NCBI GenBank assembly: GCA_964635875.1
Contig: CAZWRK010000004.1
Coordinates: 13,489 to 77,488 of the forward strand
Origin: CAZWRK01 sp964635875
Lineage (GTDB): Bacteria; Pseudomonadota; Gammaproteobacteria; Burkholderiales; Aquaspirillaceae
Direction: 5' to 3'
Length of the DNA stretch: 64,000 nt
Positions within the stretch are counted from its first letter, which is position 1; the number at the start of each line of letters is the position of its first letter. The notes under the pieces are model-generated. The model worked only from the letters and a program-made list of their open reading frames with translations. It was not told the DNA's origin and did no database searches. The translations under genes and the position numbers were made by a program. Shown piece after piece: positions 15,881 to 24,400 of this stretch.

Positions 15881-17812
15881 ATGGCGGCCAATCCGAACAG
15901 TAGCAAAGACGTAGATCTGAATGTACAAATCATTGGCGAAAACAATGCTGATGAGCAACGTAAGCGCTTGCGCCAGTTGATTGCACTTGGCAAAGAACGG
16001 GGATATCTCACCTTTGCCGAAATTAACGATCACTTGCCAGAAGAAGTGTCTGACGCTGAGCAGATCGAAAACATTATTATCATGATTGCTGGCTTGGGTA
16101 TTCTCGTTTATGACGAGGCACCCGATGCCGAGCAGTTGCTCATGTCCGATGCCACCCCCTCTGTTGCCGATGAAGATGCGGTCGAAGAGGCCGAGGCAGC
16201 ACTGTCTACAGTGGATGCTGAGTTTGGCCGGACAACTGATCCCGTGCGCATGTATATGCGCGAAATGGGTTCGGTTGAGCTCTTGACCCGCGAGGGCGAG
16301 ATTGAAATTGCCAAGCGTATTGAAGATGGTCTGAAGCACATGATTCAGGCCATTTCTGCGTGCCCCGGCACCATCGCCGAAGTCCTCGCCTTGATCGACC
16401 GCGTTGAAAAAGATGAGGCGCGTGTCGATGAAGTTGTCGATGGCATCATTGATCCCGATGCGATCGAAGAAGAAGAAAAAGAGTTTGCCGAGCCGGTGCC
16501 TGAAGAGGGCGACGACAGCGATGATGATGAGGACGATGAAGACGGCGAAGAGGAAGATCCGAGCGCCATTGCTTCCGCCAACTTAGAAGAGCTGAAAAAG
16601 CAAACCATCGAGCACTTTGCATTGGTTCGCGTCTTGTACGACAAAATGCTCAAAGCGCTGACCAAACACGGCTCACAAAGCAAACAGTACCTTGAAATTC
16701 AGCAAGCAATTTCTGCGGAATTTATGAAGGTTCGTTTCTCCGTGAAACAAGTCGAAGCGCTCTGCGACAGCCTTAAGAGCAGTGTCGATGAAGTGCGCGC
16801 GCATGAGCGTGAAATCCAAGATATTTGCCTGTCCAAAGTCAAAATGCCGCGCCAATTGCTGATCGATACCTTCCCCGGCAACGAATGCAATCCGCAATGG
16901 GTCGAAGACATGCTCGACTCTGGCAAGCCTTTTGTTGCGACGCTTGTACGCTATCAGCACGCCATTCTTGAAAAACAAGACAAGCTGCGGGCCTTGCAAG
17001 ATCGCGCCATGATTTCGATTAAAGAGCTGAAAGAAATCAATCGCCAAATGGCGACCGGCGAAGCAAAAGCGCGTAAAGCTAAGCGCGAAATGATTGAGGC
17101 GAACTTGCGTCTGGTGATTTCGATCGCGAAGAAATATACCAACCGTGGTTTGCAATTCCTTGATCTGATTCAAGAAGGCAATATTGGTTTGATGAAGGCT
17201 GTGGATAAGTTCGAATATCGTCGCGGCTACAAGTTCTCTACCTATGCTACTTGGTGGATCCGTCAGGCGATTACCCGCTCGATTGCTGATCAGGCGCGCA
17301 CCATTCGGATTCCGGTTCATATGATCGAAACGATCAACAAAATGAACCGTATTAATCGCCAAATTCTGCAAGAAACTGGTGCCGAGCCGGATCCGGCCGA
17401 ATTGGCAGAGCGCATGGAAATGCCTGAGGATAAAATCCGCAAAATCATGAAAATCTCGAAAGAGCCGATTTCGATGGAAACACCGATTGGCGACGACGAC
17501 GATTCTCACTTGGGCGATTTTATCGAGGACAGCCAAACCACCGCACCTGCCGATGCCGCTATGTATTCCAGCCTGAAAGAGGCGACAAAAGAGGTGCTGG
17601 ACTCGTTGACACCGCGTGAGGCGAAGGTGTTGCGGATGCGTTTCGGCATTGAAATGAATACCGACCATACGCTGGAAGAGGTCGGCAAGCAGTTTGATGT
17701 GACGCGTGAGCGGATTCGTCAGATTGAAGCCAAAGCCTTGCGCAAACTGCGTCACCCGACTCGCTCGGAGCGCTTGCGGAGCTTCTTGGATTCGGAGCCG
17801 GGCGGCCAGTAA
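15881..17812 (+). CDS. rpoD: RNA polymerase primary sigma factor sigma-70
   Basis: The 643-residue housekeeping sigma factor has an N-terminal region 1.1, region 1.2 starting around DPVRMYMREMG, and a very acidic non-conserved segment (roughly 195-227: runs of Asp and Glu). Region 2 follows (NLRLVISIAKKY, QEGNIGLMKAVDKFEYRRG, YATWWIRQAI), and region 4 ends with the helix-turn-helix VTRERIRQIEAKALRKLRHP. AGGAAG is about six bases before the ATG. It ends the macromolecular-synthesis cluster; the 62-base gap before it may hold its own promoter. Confidence 0.97.
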   Translation: MAANPNSSKDVDLNVQIIGENNADEQRKRLRQLIALGKERGYLTFAEINDHLPEEVSDAEQIENIIIMIAGLGILVYDEAPDAEQLLMSDATPSVADEDAVEEAEAALSTVDAEFGRTTDPVRMYMREMGSVELLTREGEIEIAKRIEDGLKHMIQAISACPGTIAEVLALIDRVEKDEARVDEVVDGIIDPDAIEEEEKEFAEPVPEEGDDSDDDEDDEDGEEEDPSAIASANLEELKKQTIEHFALVRVLYDKMLKALTKHGSQSKQYLEIQQAISAEFMKVRFSVKQVEALCDSLKSSVDEVRAHEREIQDICLSKVKMPRQLLIDTFPGNECNPQWVEDMLDSGKPFVATLVRYQHAILEKQDKLRALQDRAMISIKELKEINRQMATGEAKARKAKREMIEANLRLVISIAKKYTNRGLQFLDLIQEGNIGLMKAVDKFEYRRGYKFSTYATWWIRQAITRSIADQARTIRIPVHMIETINKMNRINRQILQETGAEPDPAELAERMEMPEDKIRKIMKISKEPISMETPIGDDDDSHLGDFIEDSQTTAPADAAMYSSLKEATKEVLDSLTPREAKVLRMRFGIEMNTDHTLEEVGKQFDVTRERIRQIEAKALRKLRHPTRSERLRSFLDSEPGGQ

Positions 17813-17822
17813 TATTTGTGGT

Positions 17823-17853
17823 GGCAACGTGAAATAGCGCTATTCGTGTTGCC
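17823..17853. other. imperfect inverted repeat after rpoD
   Basis: GGCAAC (17823-17828) pairs with GTTGCC (17848-17853), and inside it AATAGC pairs with GCTATT (17833-17844), with small internal mismatches. It lies 11 bases after the rpoD stop and has no T run, so a transcript-stabilising or processing hairpin is likelier than an intrinsic terminator. Confidence 0.3.
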
Positions 17854-17865
17854 GGCGTGCTGTGT

Positions 17866-17871
17866 TACAAT
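17866..17871 (+). promoter_or_regulatory. possible -10 element for the CAT-anticodon tRNA
   Basis: TACAAT (five of six to TATAAT) is 54 bases before the tRNA. A start near 17878 would give a leader of about 47 bases. No good -35 element is present at the right distance, so the call is tentative. Confidence 0.35.
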
Positions 17872-17924
17872 GCCGCCCTTCACCGCGCCAACAGCTAATT
17901 TTTGGTGTCAGTGGACCCGCTTTC

Positions 17925-18003
<79 letters not shown>

Positions 18004-18010
18004 GAATGAA

Positions 18011-18042
18011 AAAAGCCAACCTCTTTTGGGGTTGGCTTTTTT
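18011..18042 (+). terminator. intrinsic terminator after tRNA
   Basis: GCCAACC (18015-18021) pairs with GGTTGGC (18030-18036), flanked by an A run before and six Ts after (18037-18042). It closes the tRNA transcript eight bases after the CCA end. Confidence 0.92.
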
Positions 18043-18203
18043 GTTTGGCAAATCGCTTGCTGGCCGTTTTTTATCTAAATTTTTCATCACAAATTTCCCC
18101 TAAATCGTGGCCTTCTCGCAGCCCATTTGATTCCATTCGCGTTGTCGGTCACACTGGATGTGCAGATGCGTGTTCAAGGTTAGCCTTGTTCCCGCGTTAG
18201 AGT

Positions 18204-18231
18204 GCATTCATACCAACAAATTCATGAATGC
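18204..18231. promoter_or_regulatory. inverted repeat upstream of the bacterioferritin genes, possible operator
   Basis: GCATTCAT (18204-18211) and ATGAATGC (18224-18231) are perfect inverted arms separated by 12 bases, ending 47 bases before the first bfr ATG. The centre-to-centre spacing of two helical turns would suit a dimeric regulator. It does not match the Fur consensus well. It could also be a leader hairpin. Confidence 0.35.
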
Positions 18232-18278
18232 GTTCTATGGTTGGTGGAGACGTTTAAAAATCCTTTGGAGAGGGTCTT

Positions 18279-18764
18279 ATGAAGGGCGATAAAAAAATTC
18301 TTGAGGTGCTCAACACCTTGCTGGCGGGCGAATTGACGGCCGTCGATCAGTATTTGTTGCATGCAGAAAAGTACGCTGATTGGGGGCTGACCGCCTTGGC
18401 TGAAAAAACGCTGCACGAATCCGATCACGAGCGCCAGCACGCGCGGGCGTTGATTCAGCGTATCTTGTTCTTAGAGGGGCAGCCTGACTTGGCAAAACGC
18501 GAGCCGCTGGCTGCCGCGCAAAACGCTTTAGAAATGATCGAGGCCGATTTGGCTTTGGAGTATCGCGTGGATAAAGCCCTCAAAAAAGCGATCGCGGCCT
18601 GCGAAAAGGCTCAAGACTATGTGTCGCGCGATATGTTGGTTGTGCAGTTGGAAGACACCGAAATGGATCATGCCTATTTCTTGGAAAAGCAATTGCGCCT
18701 GATCGAACAAATCGGGTTAGCGAATTACTTGCAAAGCCAAATGCACAGCGGCAACGCGGTCTAA
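18279..18764 (+). CDS. bfr: bacterioferritin, ferroxidase-type subunit (lacks the heme Met)
   Basis: The 161-residue four-helix protein belongs to the 24-subunit iron-storage family. All diiron ferroxidase ligands are visible: Glu18, Glu51, His54, Glu94, Glu128 and His131 (the last two shifted by one residue relative to E. coli). Residue 52, normally the Met that ligates heme, is Arg. The subunit should oxidise Fe(II) but not bind heme by itself. GGAGAGGG precedes the ATG. A second bfr gene starts 10 bases later with the opposite pattern, as in the BfrA/BfrB pair of Neisseria, so a mixed cage is expected. Confidence 0.95.
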   Translation: MKGDKKILEVLNTLLAGELTAVDQYLLHAEKYADWGLTALAEKTLHESDHERQHARALIQRILFLEGQPDLAKREPLAAAQNALEMIEADLALEYRVDKALKKAIAACEKAQDYVSRDMLVVQLEDTEMDHAYFLEKQLRLIEQIGLANYLQSQMHSGNAV

Positions 18765-18774
18765 GGGGAAAAAG

Positions 18775-19242
18775 ATGAAGGGTCAAAAAAAGGTCGTTGA
18801 TCTGCTGAATAAAGTGCTCAAAAATGAGCTGACAGCGATTAATCAGTACTTTTTGCACGCACGGATGTTCCGCAACTGGGGTTTAGAAAAACTCAATGAC
18901 TACCAGTACAAACAGTCCATTCGCGTGATGAAAGAAGCCGATGAGTTGATTGAGCGTATTTTGTTTTTGGAAGGTCTGCCAAACTTGCAAAGCTTGGGCA
19001 AGCTCTTGATTGGAGAGCATGCAGTTGAATGTTTGCAAGGCGATTTGACCTATGAGCAAACGATTCATCGCCCTCTGTTGATCGAAGGTATTGCTCTGTG
19101 TGAAGCGGAGCAAGACTATGTCAGCCGAGACTTGTTGGAAGAGTTGCTAGAGCATTGCGAAGAAGCGATTGATTGGCTTGAAACTCAGCACAGTTTGATT
19201 GATCAGGTGAGCCTTCCCAATTATTTGCAGTCAAAAATCTAA
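18775..19242 (+). CDS. bfr: bacterioferritin, heme-type subunit (degraded ferroxidase centre)
   Basis: The 155-residue protein is close to the classical bacterioferritin sequence (MKGQKKVVDLLNKVL, INQYFLHARMF, RILFLEGLPNLQ). It keeps heme ligand Met52 but has lost most diiron ligands: Glu51 is Val, His54 is Glu, Glu127 is Cys (position 128 here) and His130 is Ala (131). Glu18 and Glu94 remain. It should bind heme at the dimer interface and support iron release, but not oxidise iron. AAGGGG lies just before the ATG. It is clearly co-transcribed with the upstream paralog, which has the complementary residues. Confidence 0.95.
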   Translation: MKGQKKVVDLLNKVLKNELTAINQYFLHARMFRNWGLEKLNDYQYKQSIRVMKEADELIERILFLEGLPNLQSLGKLLIGEHAVECLQGDLTYEQTIHRPLLIEGIALCEAEQDYVSRDLLEELLEHCEEAIDWLETQHSLIDQVSLPNYLQSKI

Positions 19243-19278
19243 ACAGCCTCGCACTTTCTTGCGTGAAGTTTGCTCAAA

Positions 19279-19305
19279 AGCCGCCTGTAAAAAGGCGGCT
19301 TTTTT
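19279..19305 (+). terminator. intrinsic terminator after the bfr pair
   Basis: AGCCGCCT (19279-19286) pairs with AGGCGGCT (19293-19300) over a six-base loop, followed by a T run to 19305. It separates bfr transcription from the bfd promoter that starts two bases later. Confidence 0.92.
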
Positions 19306-19306
19306 G

Positions 19307-19351
19307 TTGACATCTATTCTCATTTGTATACCATATTGAGAACAGTTCTCA
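19307..19351 (+). promoter_or_regulatory. bfd promoter with Fur-box-like palindrome
   Basis: A perfect -35 TTGACA (19307-19312) is followed 16 bases later by TACCAT (19329-19334, four of six to TATAAT). Just downstream lies the perfect 7-1-7 palindrome TGAGAAC-A-GTTCTCA (19337-19351), which matches the 7-1-7 Fur core TGATAAT-N-ATTATCA at 10 of 14 positions. Its place over the probable start site suits iron-dependent repression of bfd, the known pattern for Bfd in other proteobacteria. Confidence 0.6.
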
Positions 19352-19373
19352 TATTTTCAGTGAGCAATCGATC

Positions 19374-19592
19374 ATGTACATCTGTGTTTGTCAGGCCGTC
19401 ACCGAGCGGCAAATTACGGTCGCGGTGAACCAAGGTGCGCGGACGCTCAAAGATTTGCGCCGAGAGTTGGGTGTTGCCAGTGAGTGCGGGCGTTGTGCCT
19501 CCTGTGCAAATCAATGTCTTAAAAAAGCGCAGCAAGCTAAAGAGTCTAGTGCACCTGCTTTATTCCCTACAGGTCTTGTGCGTTACGCCTAA
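19374..19592 (+). CDS. bfd: bacterioferritin-associated ferredoxin Bfd
   Basis: The 72-residue protein has the Bfd 2Fe-2S ligand pattern Cys4, Cys6, Cys38 and Cys41 (MYICVCQAVTE and ECGRCASC). Bfd docks on bacterioferritin near the heme and passes electrons inward so that stored Fe(III) is reduced and released. It follows the two bfr genes, but a terminator and its own promoter with a Fur-like site separate them. This fits opposite regulation: storage made when iron is plentiful, release when it is scarce. Confidence 0.93.
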   Translation: MYICVCQAVTERQITVAVNQGARTLKDLRRELGVASECGRCASCANQCLKKAQQAKESSAPALFPTGLVRYA

Positions 19593-19725
19593 TGAAGCGT
19601 TTCATTTCAAACCATCGCGATTAAAGGCACGCAGGCGCATTCTGTTTTGCGGTGCAATGCCACAAATACAGCGGCGTGAGCAGAACGCGGTATGATGCAA
19701 AATCTTCTTTGCCTGTGATGCGTCA

Positions 19726-21471
19726 ATGGTGGGTTTTCTTCGAATTGGCTTGTGTTGCGTCTTGTGTGGGTGGGCTATTTCTGCACAGGCGTTTCGCTTT
19801 GAACTGCATTTAGATGCACCAGAATCGGTGCGTGCCTTGCTCGAAAATCATCTCGATGTCTGGCGATGGCGGGACAACGAGCGCATCACACCCGAGCAGC
19901 TCGCGCGCATGGTCGATCTTTTGCCAGAAGAAGCGCAGCATCTGCTCGACACTGAGGGCTACTTTCAGGCCGCCATTACCGCCAATATTGATCGCAGCAC
20001 CCCCGATGTGTGGCAGGTGCATTTGCAGGTGAATCCCGGGCAGCAAGCGCATGTTGGGCAGGTTGATGTGCAGCTCGTCGGTGAGGTGTTAAAGCAGCCC
20101 GATGCTGCGGCATGGCAGCAACTTATTCAAGAAGAATGGCCTCTTACAAAAGGCGAGGCTTTTATTGATGCCAACTGGCGCACCGCGAAAAAACGCGGCT
20201 TACAAAGCTTACTGCGCGATCGCTTTCCTGCTGCCAAAGTCTCGAACAGCGCGGTTCAAGTTGATCCCCAAAACGGTTTGGCCGATCTACATGTCACCTA
20301 TGATAGTGGGCCGCTGTTTACGCTTGGGCCAGTACGCGTCACCGGCTTGAAGCGCTACCCTGAATCGATTGTTCATCACCTCACAGGTTTTTCTGTCGGC
20401 GCGCCTTATTCTCAGCAGAGCTTGCTTGATTTTCAAACTGCGCTACAAAACACGCCGTATTTTGACAGCGTGTTTGTCGATACCGAGCTGGATCTATCCC
20501 ATCCCGACCGTACCCCAATTCAATTGACTGTGACCGAAGCGCCTACGCAAAAAGTGGGCGTCGGTGTCGGCTATAGCAGCAATACGGGTGAGCGCGCAGA
20601 GCTGTCCTATCAGCACGCCAATCTCTTTGATCGTGGTTGGATTCTCAAAGCGCAGACAACATGGGAACTTCTACAGCAGTCTGCCAATTTAAGCTTGACG
20701 TTGCCAGTGGATGAAAAAGGCTACGTTGATGATCTGGTGTTGCGCCAAGAAAATAAAGATGTGCAGGGTTTAGAAACGCATACCCGCAGCCTGCGTGCGA
20801 GCCGAAGTCAGGCCCGAGGCTGGATTGATCGTAATTTTGCTGTGCAATATCTTGAAGAGTCCGCTTTTACGCCGCAGTCAGAACAACGTCGCCGCGCATT
20901 GACCTTGAATTGGCAGTGGACGCGGCGGGATGTGGATAATGTGCTTTATCCGCGTCGTGGCACGATTTGGCGTGCGGAATTGGGGGGCGCTGTGCATGGG
21001 GTGCTGTCTGATACCTCATTTTCTCGATGGTTTGTGCGCGGCGTCGGCTACTGGCCGCTTAGTGCCACGAAGGGCCGGTGGGTGGTCCGCGCTGAGGCGG
21101 GGCAAGTTTTTGCTGAAATGCCCGATCAAGTACCAAATGAGGTCTTGTTTCGCACGGGTGGTAGCCAAAGCATCCGTGGGTATAGTTTTGAGAGCTTAGG
21201 GGTCAAGCTAGCGGATGGTAGTGTCGCCGGTGGGCAGGTCTTGGCTGTTGCGAGTATCGAATATTTGCACCCTGTGGCGCGCCATTGGGAGGGGGCTGTT
21301 TTTATGGATGCAGGCAATGCCGCAGCCAATTGGGCCCATTATCGTCCAGTCCATGCCTATGGCGTTGGGGCGCGCTGGGCTAGTCCGATCGGGCCTTTGG
21401 CGCTGGACTTGGCTTACGGTGCGGCAGAGTCGAATTGGCGTATGCATTTTTCTTTGAATATGGCGTTCTGA
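19726..21471 (+). CDS. tamA: autotransporter assembly outer-membrane protein TamA (Omp85 family)
   Basis: The 581-residue protein begins with a signal peptide (about 22 residues, cleavage after ISAQA). POTRA-like domains follow to about residue 270, for instance LFTLGPVRVTGLKRYP, and then a C-terminal 16-strand Omp85 barrel with RTGGSQSIRGYSFESLG, the RGY/F motif of the barrel lid loop. TamA works with TamB to insert certain outer-membrane proteins and move lipids. No strong ribosome-binding site is visible at 19726. TATGAT at 19691-19696 could be a -10. The stop overlaps the tamB start by one base. Confidence 0.9.
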   Translation: MVGFLRIGLCCVLCGWAISAQAFRFELHLDAPESVRALLENHLDVWRWRDNERITPEQLARMVDLLPEEAQHLLDTEGYFQAAITANIDRSTPDVWQVHLQVNPGQQAHVGQVDVQLVGEVLKQPDAAAWQQLIQEEWPLTKGEAFIDANWRTAKKRGLQSLLRDRFPAAKVSNSAVQVDPQNGLADLHVTYDSGPLFTLGPVRVTGLKRYPESIVHHLTGFSVGAPYSQQSLLDFQTALQNTPYFDSVFVDTELDLSHPDRTPIQLTVTEAPTQKVGVGVGYSSNTGERAELSYQHANLFDRGWILKAQTTWELLQQSANLSLTLPVDEKGYVDDLVLRQENKDVQGLETHTRSLRASRSQARGWIDRNFAVQYLEESAFTPQSEQRRRALTLNWQWTRRDVDNVLYPRRGTIWRAELGGAVHGVLSDTSFSRWFVRGVGYWPLSATKGRWVVRAEAGQVFAEMPDQVPNEVLFRTGGSQSIRGYSFESLGVKLADGSVAGGQVLAVASIEYLHPVARHWEGAVFMDAGNAAANWAHYRPVHAYGVGARWASPIGPLALDLAYGAAESNWRMHFSLNMAF

Positions 21472-24400
21472 TGTCCACCACTGAAATCGATTTGTCTCCT
21501 GATTCACCTCCACCGCGCCCCCCCGCACGTCCATGCAGACTCCGCTTTCTCGGCTGGGGACTGGCGTTCATCGTAGGGGTGATTGTGCTTTTCGGTGTGC
21601 TGTTAGGATCATCTTGGGGGCTGAATATGCTGGCGCGTGGCATCTCAGCGCTCAGCACCCAGCTCAAGATTGAACGCGCAGAGGGGCGACTCGATCATTT
21701 GGTGCTTTCTGGTGTGCAGTTTCAGAATGCCAACTTACAGCTTCAGCTTGATCGACTGGAGCTGGCATGGTCGCCGCTGCAGTTGCGGTCAGCGCATGTG
21801 GATATTCAATTGCTTAAACTGGGGCAAGTCGATTATCAGGCACGCCAGCCTTCATCAGATCCTTTGACCCTCCCGTCCTCTTTGGCGTCGCCTGTGACCG
21901 TTCAAGTGCAAAAAATAGAGCTCGGTGGCGTGACGATTGATCATCAGCCGATCTTGACTGGACTGCTCGGACGTTTTGAAAGTCAGCCTCAGCAGCATCG
22001 TTTGACCTTGTCGGAAGTGCGGAGTCCGTGGGGGCAGATGAATGGTGGCCTGTCTGTACAGGTTGCGCGTCCCTTTGCTTTAAAAGGGCAACTGGCGTGG
22101 GCGGGGGGCACCACTCAACAGCCAAGCCAAGCTCAATTGGCGGTTACCGGCTCGTTATCTCACGTCCAGTTGCAGTTACAGGCGGATAGCTTGGGCTTGT
22201 CTGCTCAGGGCAAGGCTGAGCTGCAGCCATTTGCCGGTTCGATCGGGGCGGTGGTTCAACAGGCGCAGCTAACGTTCGCGCATTGGAATCCAGCCAGTAT
22301 TGTCCCGAGTGCACCTACCGCGATGCTTTCGGGTGAGTTGTTGCTTCCTAAGCCCACTGGGCCGAACGCGGAAAGGGTTGGGGTGCTATCGATTCAAAAT
22401 GTCCAGCCCGGTCATTTCAGCGCGCAACATCTGCCCTTTCACACGCTTTCGACGCAAATGCGTTTAAATCCTGACGGCTTGGCGTTGTCTGCCGGCCGCA
22501 TTGCTTTATTAGGTGGAGCGCTGGGGTTTGATGGCCAAATCACACGCTCGCACCTCAATCTTCAAACCCAGTGGTTCGATGTCAATGCCGCAGAATGCTG
22601 GGGGTCTGCAGCCCCTGCGACTGAGATTAGTGGGGTTATCAGCGTGCAAGGTCGGATTGAGCAGCCGGTGGTGGCCGTGGACTGGCGTGATGGTGCGCGG
22701 AAATTGACCGCGCAAATTGCGTATCTTCCCCATACTTCTTCGCTTCCTCCGCGTGTTCAGCTTAAGCAAGCTGTTTTCTCAGAGCATCGCGCCCAGCTGA
22801 ATATGTCTGGAGAGTGGTCATTAGCCGCACCACATGCTTTTTCTGGGCGTGTAAGCAGTGTTGATATTGATTTGTCGCGCTTTTGGCCGAGTTGGCCGCG
22901 CTCTCAGTTGAATGTGCAATGGCAGGGGCAAGGCGCGCTGTTGCCGAAGAAGGTGTTGGAGAGTTCATGGACGATTTTGCCTAGCACTTTGCAGGCGGTT
23001 CCGCTCTCTGGACACGGCAAAGTGCATGTGCAAGGTGATCATGTTGAAAGCATGGATGTGGCTCTGCATGCGGGCCATAACCATGTGGTCGCTTCTGGCG
23101 CATTCGGGCGGCGTGGTGAGCGGCTCGCTATTCAGGTGGATGCTCCCGCATTAGCGGAGTTAGGTGCGGGATTTTCAGGGCGGGCGGCGCTGAAATTAGC
23201 GGCCATAGGCGAGTGGCTTGATCCGCAGGTAGAGATTAATGCGTCGGCGAATAATCTTCGAATCCCCTCTATTTTGCAGCTGGCGCAGGCTGAATTACAT
23301 GGCGCGTTGTGGCCGGGGACGACGGGGCGGGTGGGTTTATCCGGTTCGTTGCAGGGGCTGTCTGCAGCGCAGCTGGATGTGCGCCAACTGACGGTTTCAG
23401 CCTCGGGGGTGCAGCGTGATCATCGATTGACTTTGGCTGCTCAAGGGCTCGTGGCGAAGCAGGCGCTAGATATGCGTATTGCCTTGCAAGGCGGCTTGAG
23501 TTCTGCGATGCGCTGGCAGGGGAAAATTGAGGCGTTGTCGAATCAGGGAGCATGGCCGGTCTCATTGTCAAAACCCGTCAAAATGTCAGTTTCTCCCGAG
23601 CTGTTCACACTTGAATCGGCGGATGTTCAAGCATTAGGCGGGCGCTGGCGCTTGGCTCAATGGATTTGGAAAAAGGGCGAAGGGATTCAGTCGAAAGGCA
23701 CATTTTCTCGCGTGTCGCTGTTGCCGTGGCTGGCGATGAATCCGCGTATTGCTGCATCTCAGTTGGATGTGGGGGGAGCATGGGATGTTCAATGGCTCGA
23801 GCGTTTGGCCGGTCAGGTACAAATATTTCGTGAGCGAGGGGATTTTTCAGTATTGCCGCCTGATGGTGGTGCCCATCCTTTAGCTTTGGGGCTGAAAGAT
23901 GCCAAGCTGCTTTTGACTTTAAATCACGATCAGCTTCGTGTGCAGGGGGATCTGGCTTCTGCTTTGGGGGGGCTTTCGATGCAAGCAAAGACCTCATTCG
24001 TACGCGAAGGGGGGCGCTGGCGTTGGGGGCGATCTTCATTGTTGGACGCCCAGCTTGACGCAGAGATGACGTCTATCAAACCCTTGGGTGTATTGCTGAA
24101 TCCGTGGTGGGTGGTGGATGGCCGCCTTCGCGCGCGAGTGACGGCTACGGGAACTGTCGGGACGCCTCGTCTGAGTGGGCATATTGATGGGGGGCAGTTG
24201 GCGGTTCGGGATGCGCGTCAAGGTTGGGTTTTAGAGCAGGGGGTGTTGCGAGCAGGTTTTAATGATCAGCGACTGACGTTGGAGCAGCTTCGTTTTAAGG
24301 GCGGCGACGGTTGGGTTGAGTCTGATGGGAGCTTACTATTTTCCAGCCGTGGGCTTTCTGCCAACCTTAAAACACGCTTACATGCGTTCACGATGGTGAG

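Noticed and set aside
16480..16560. GA-rich stretch in rpoD looking like a simple repeat
   Set aside because: It encodes the acidic non-conserved region of sigma-70, normal for the family, and is not a tandem DNA repeat.
16673..17827. 384-codon open frame antisense to rpoD
   Set aside because: It mirrors rpoD codons exactly, has no recognisable domain and no ribosome-binding site; rpoD on the other strand has full family homology.
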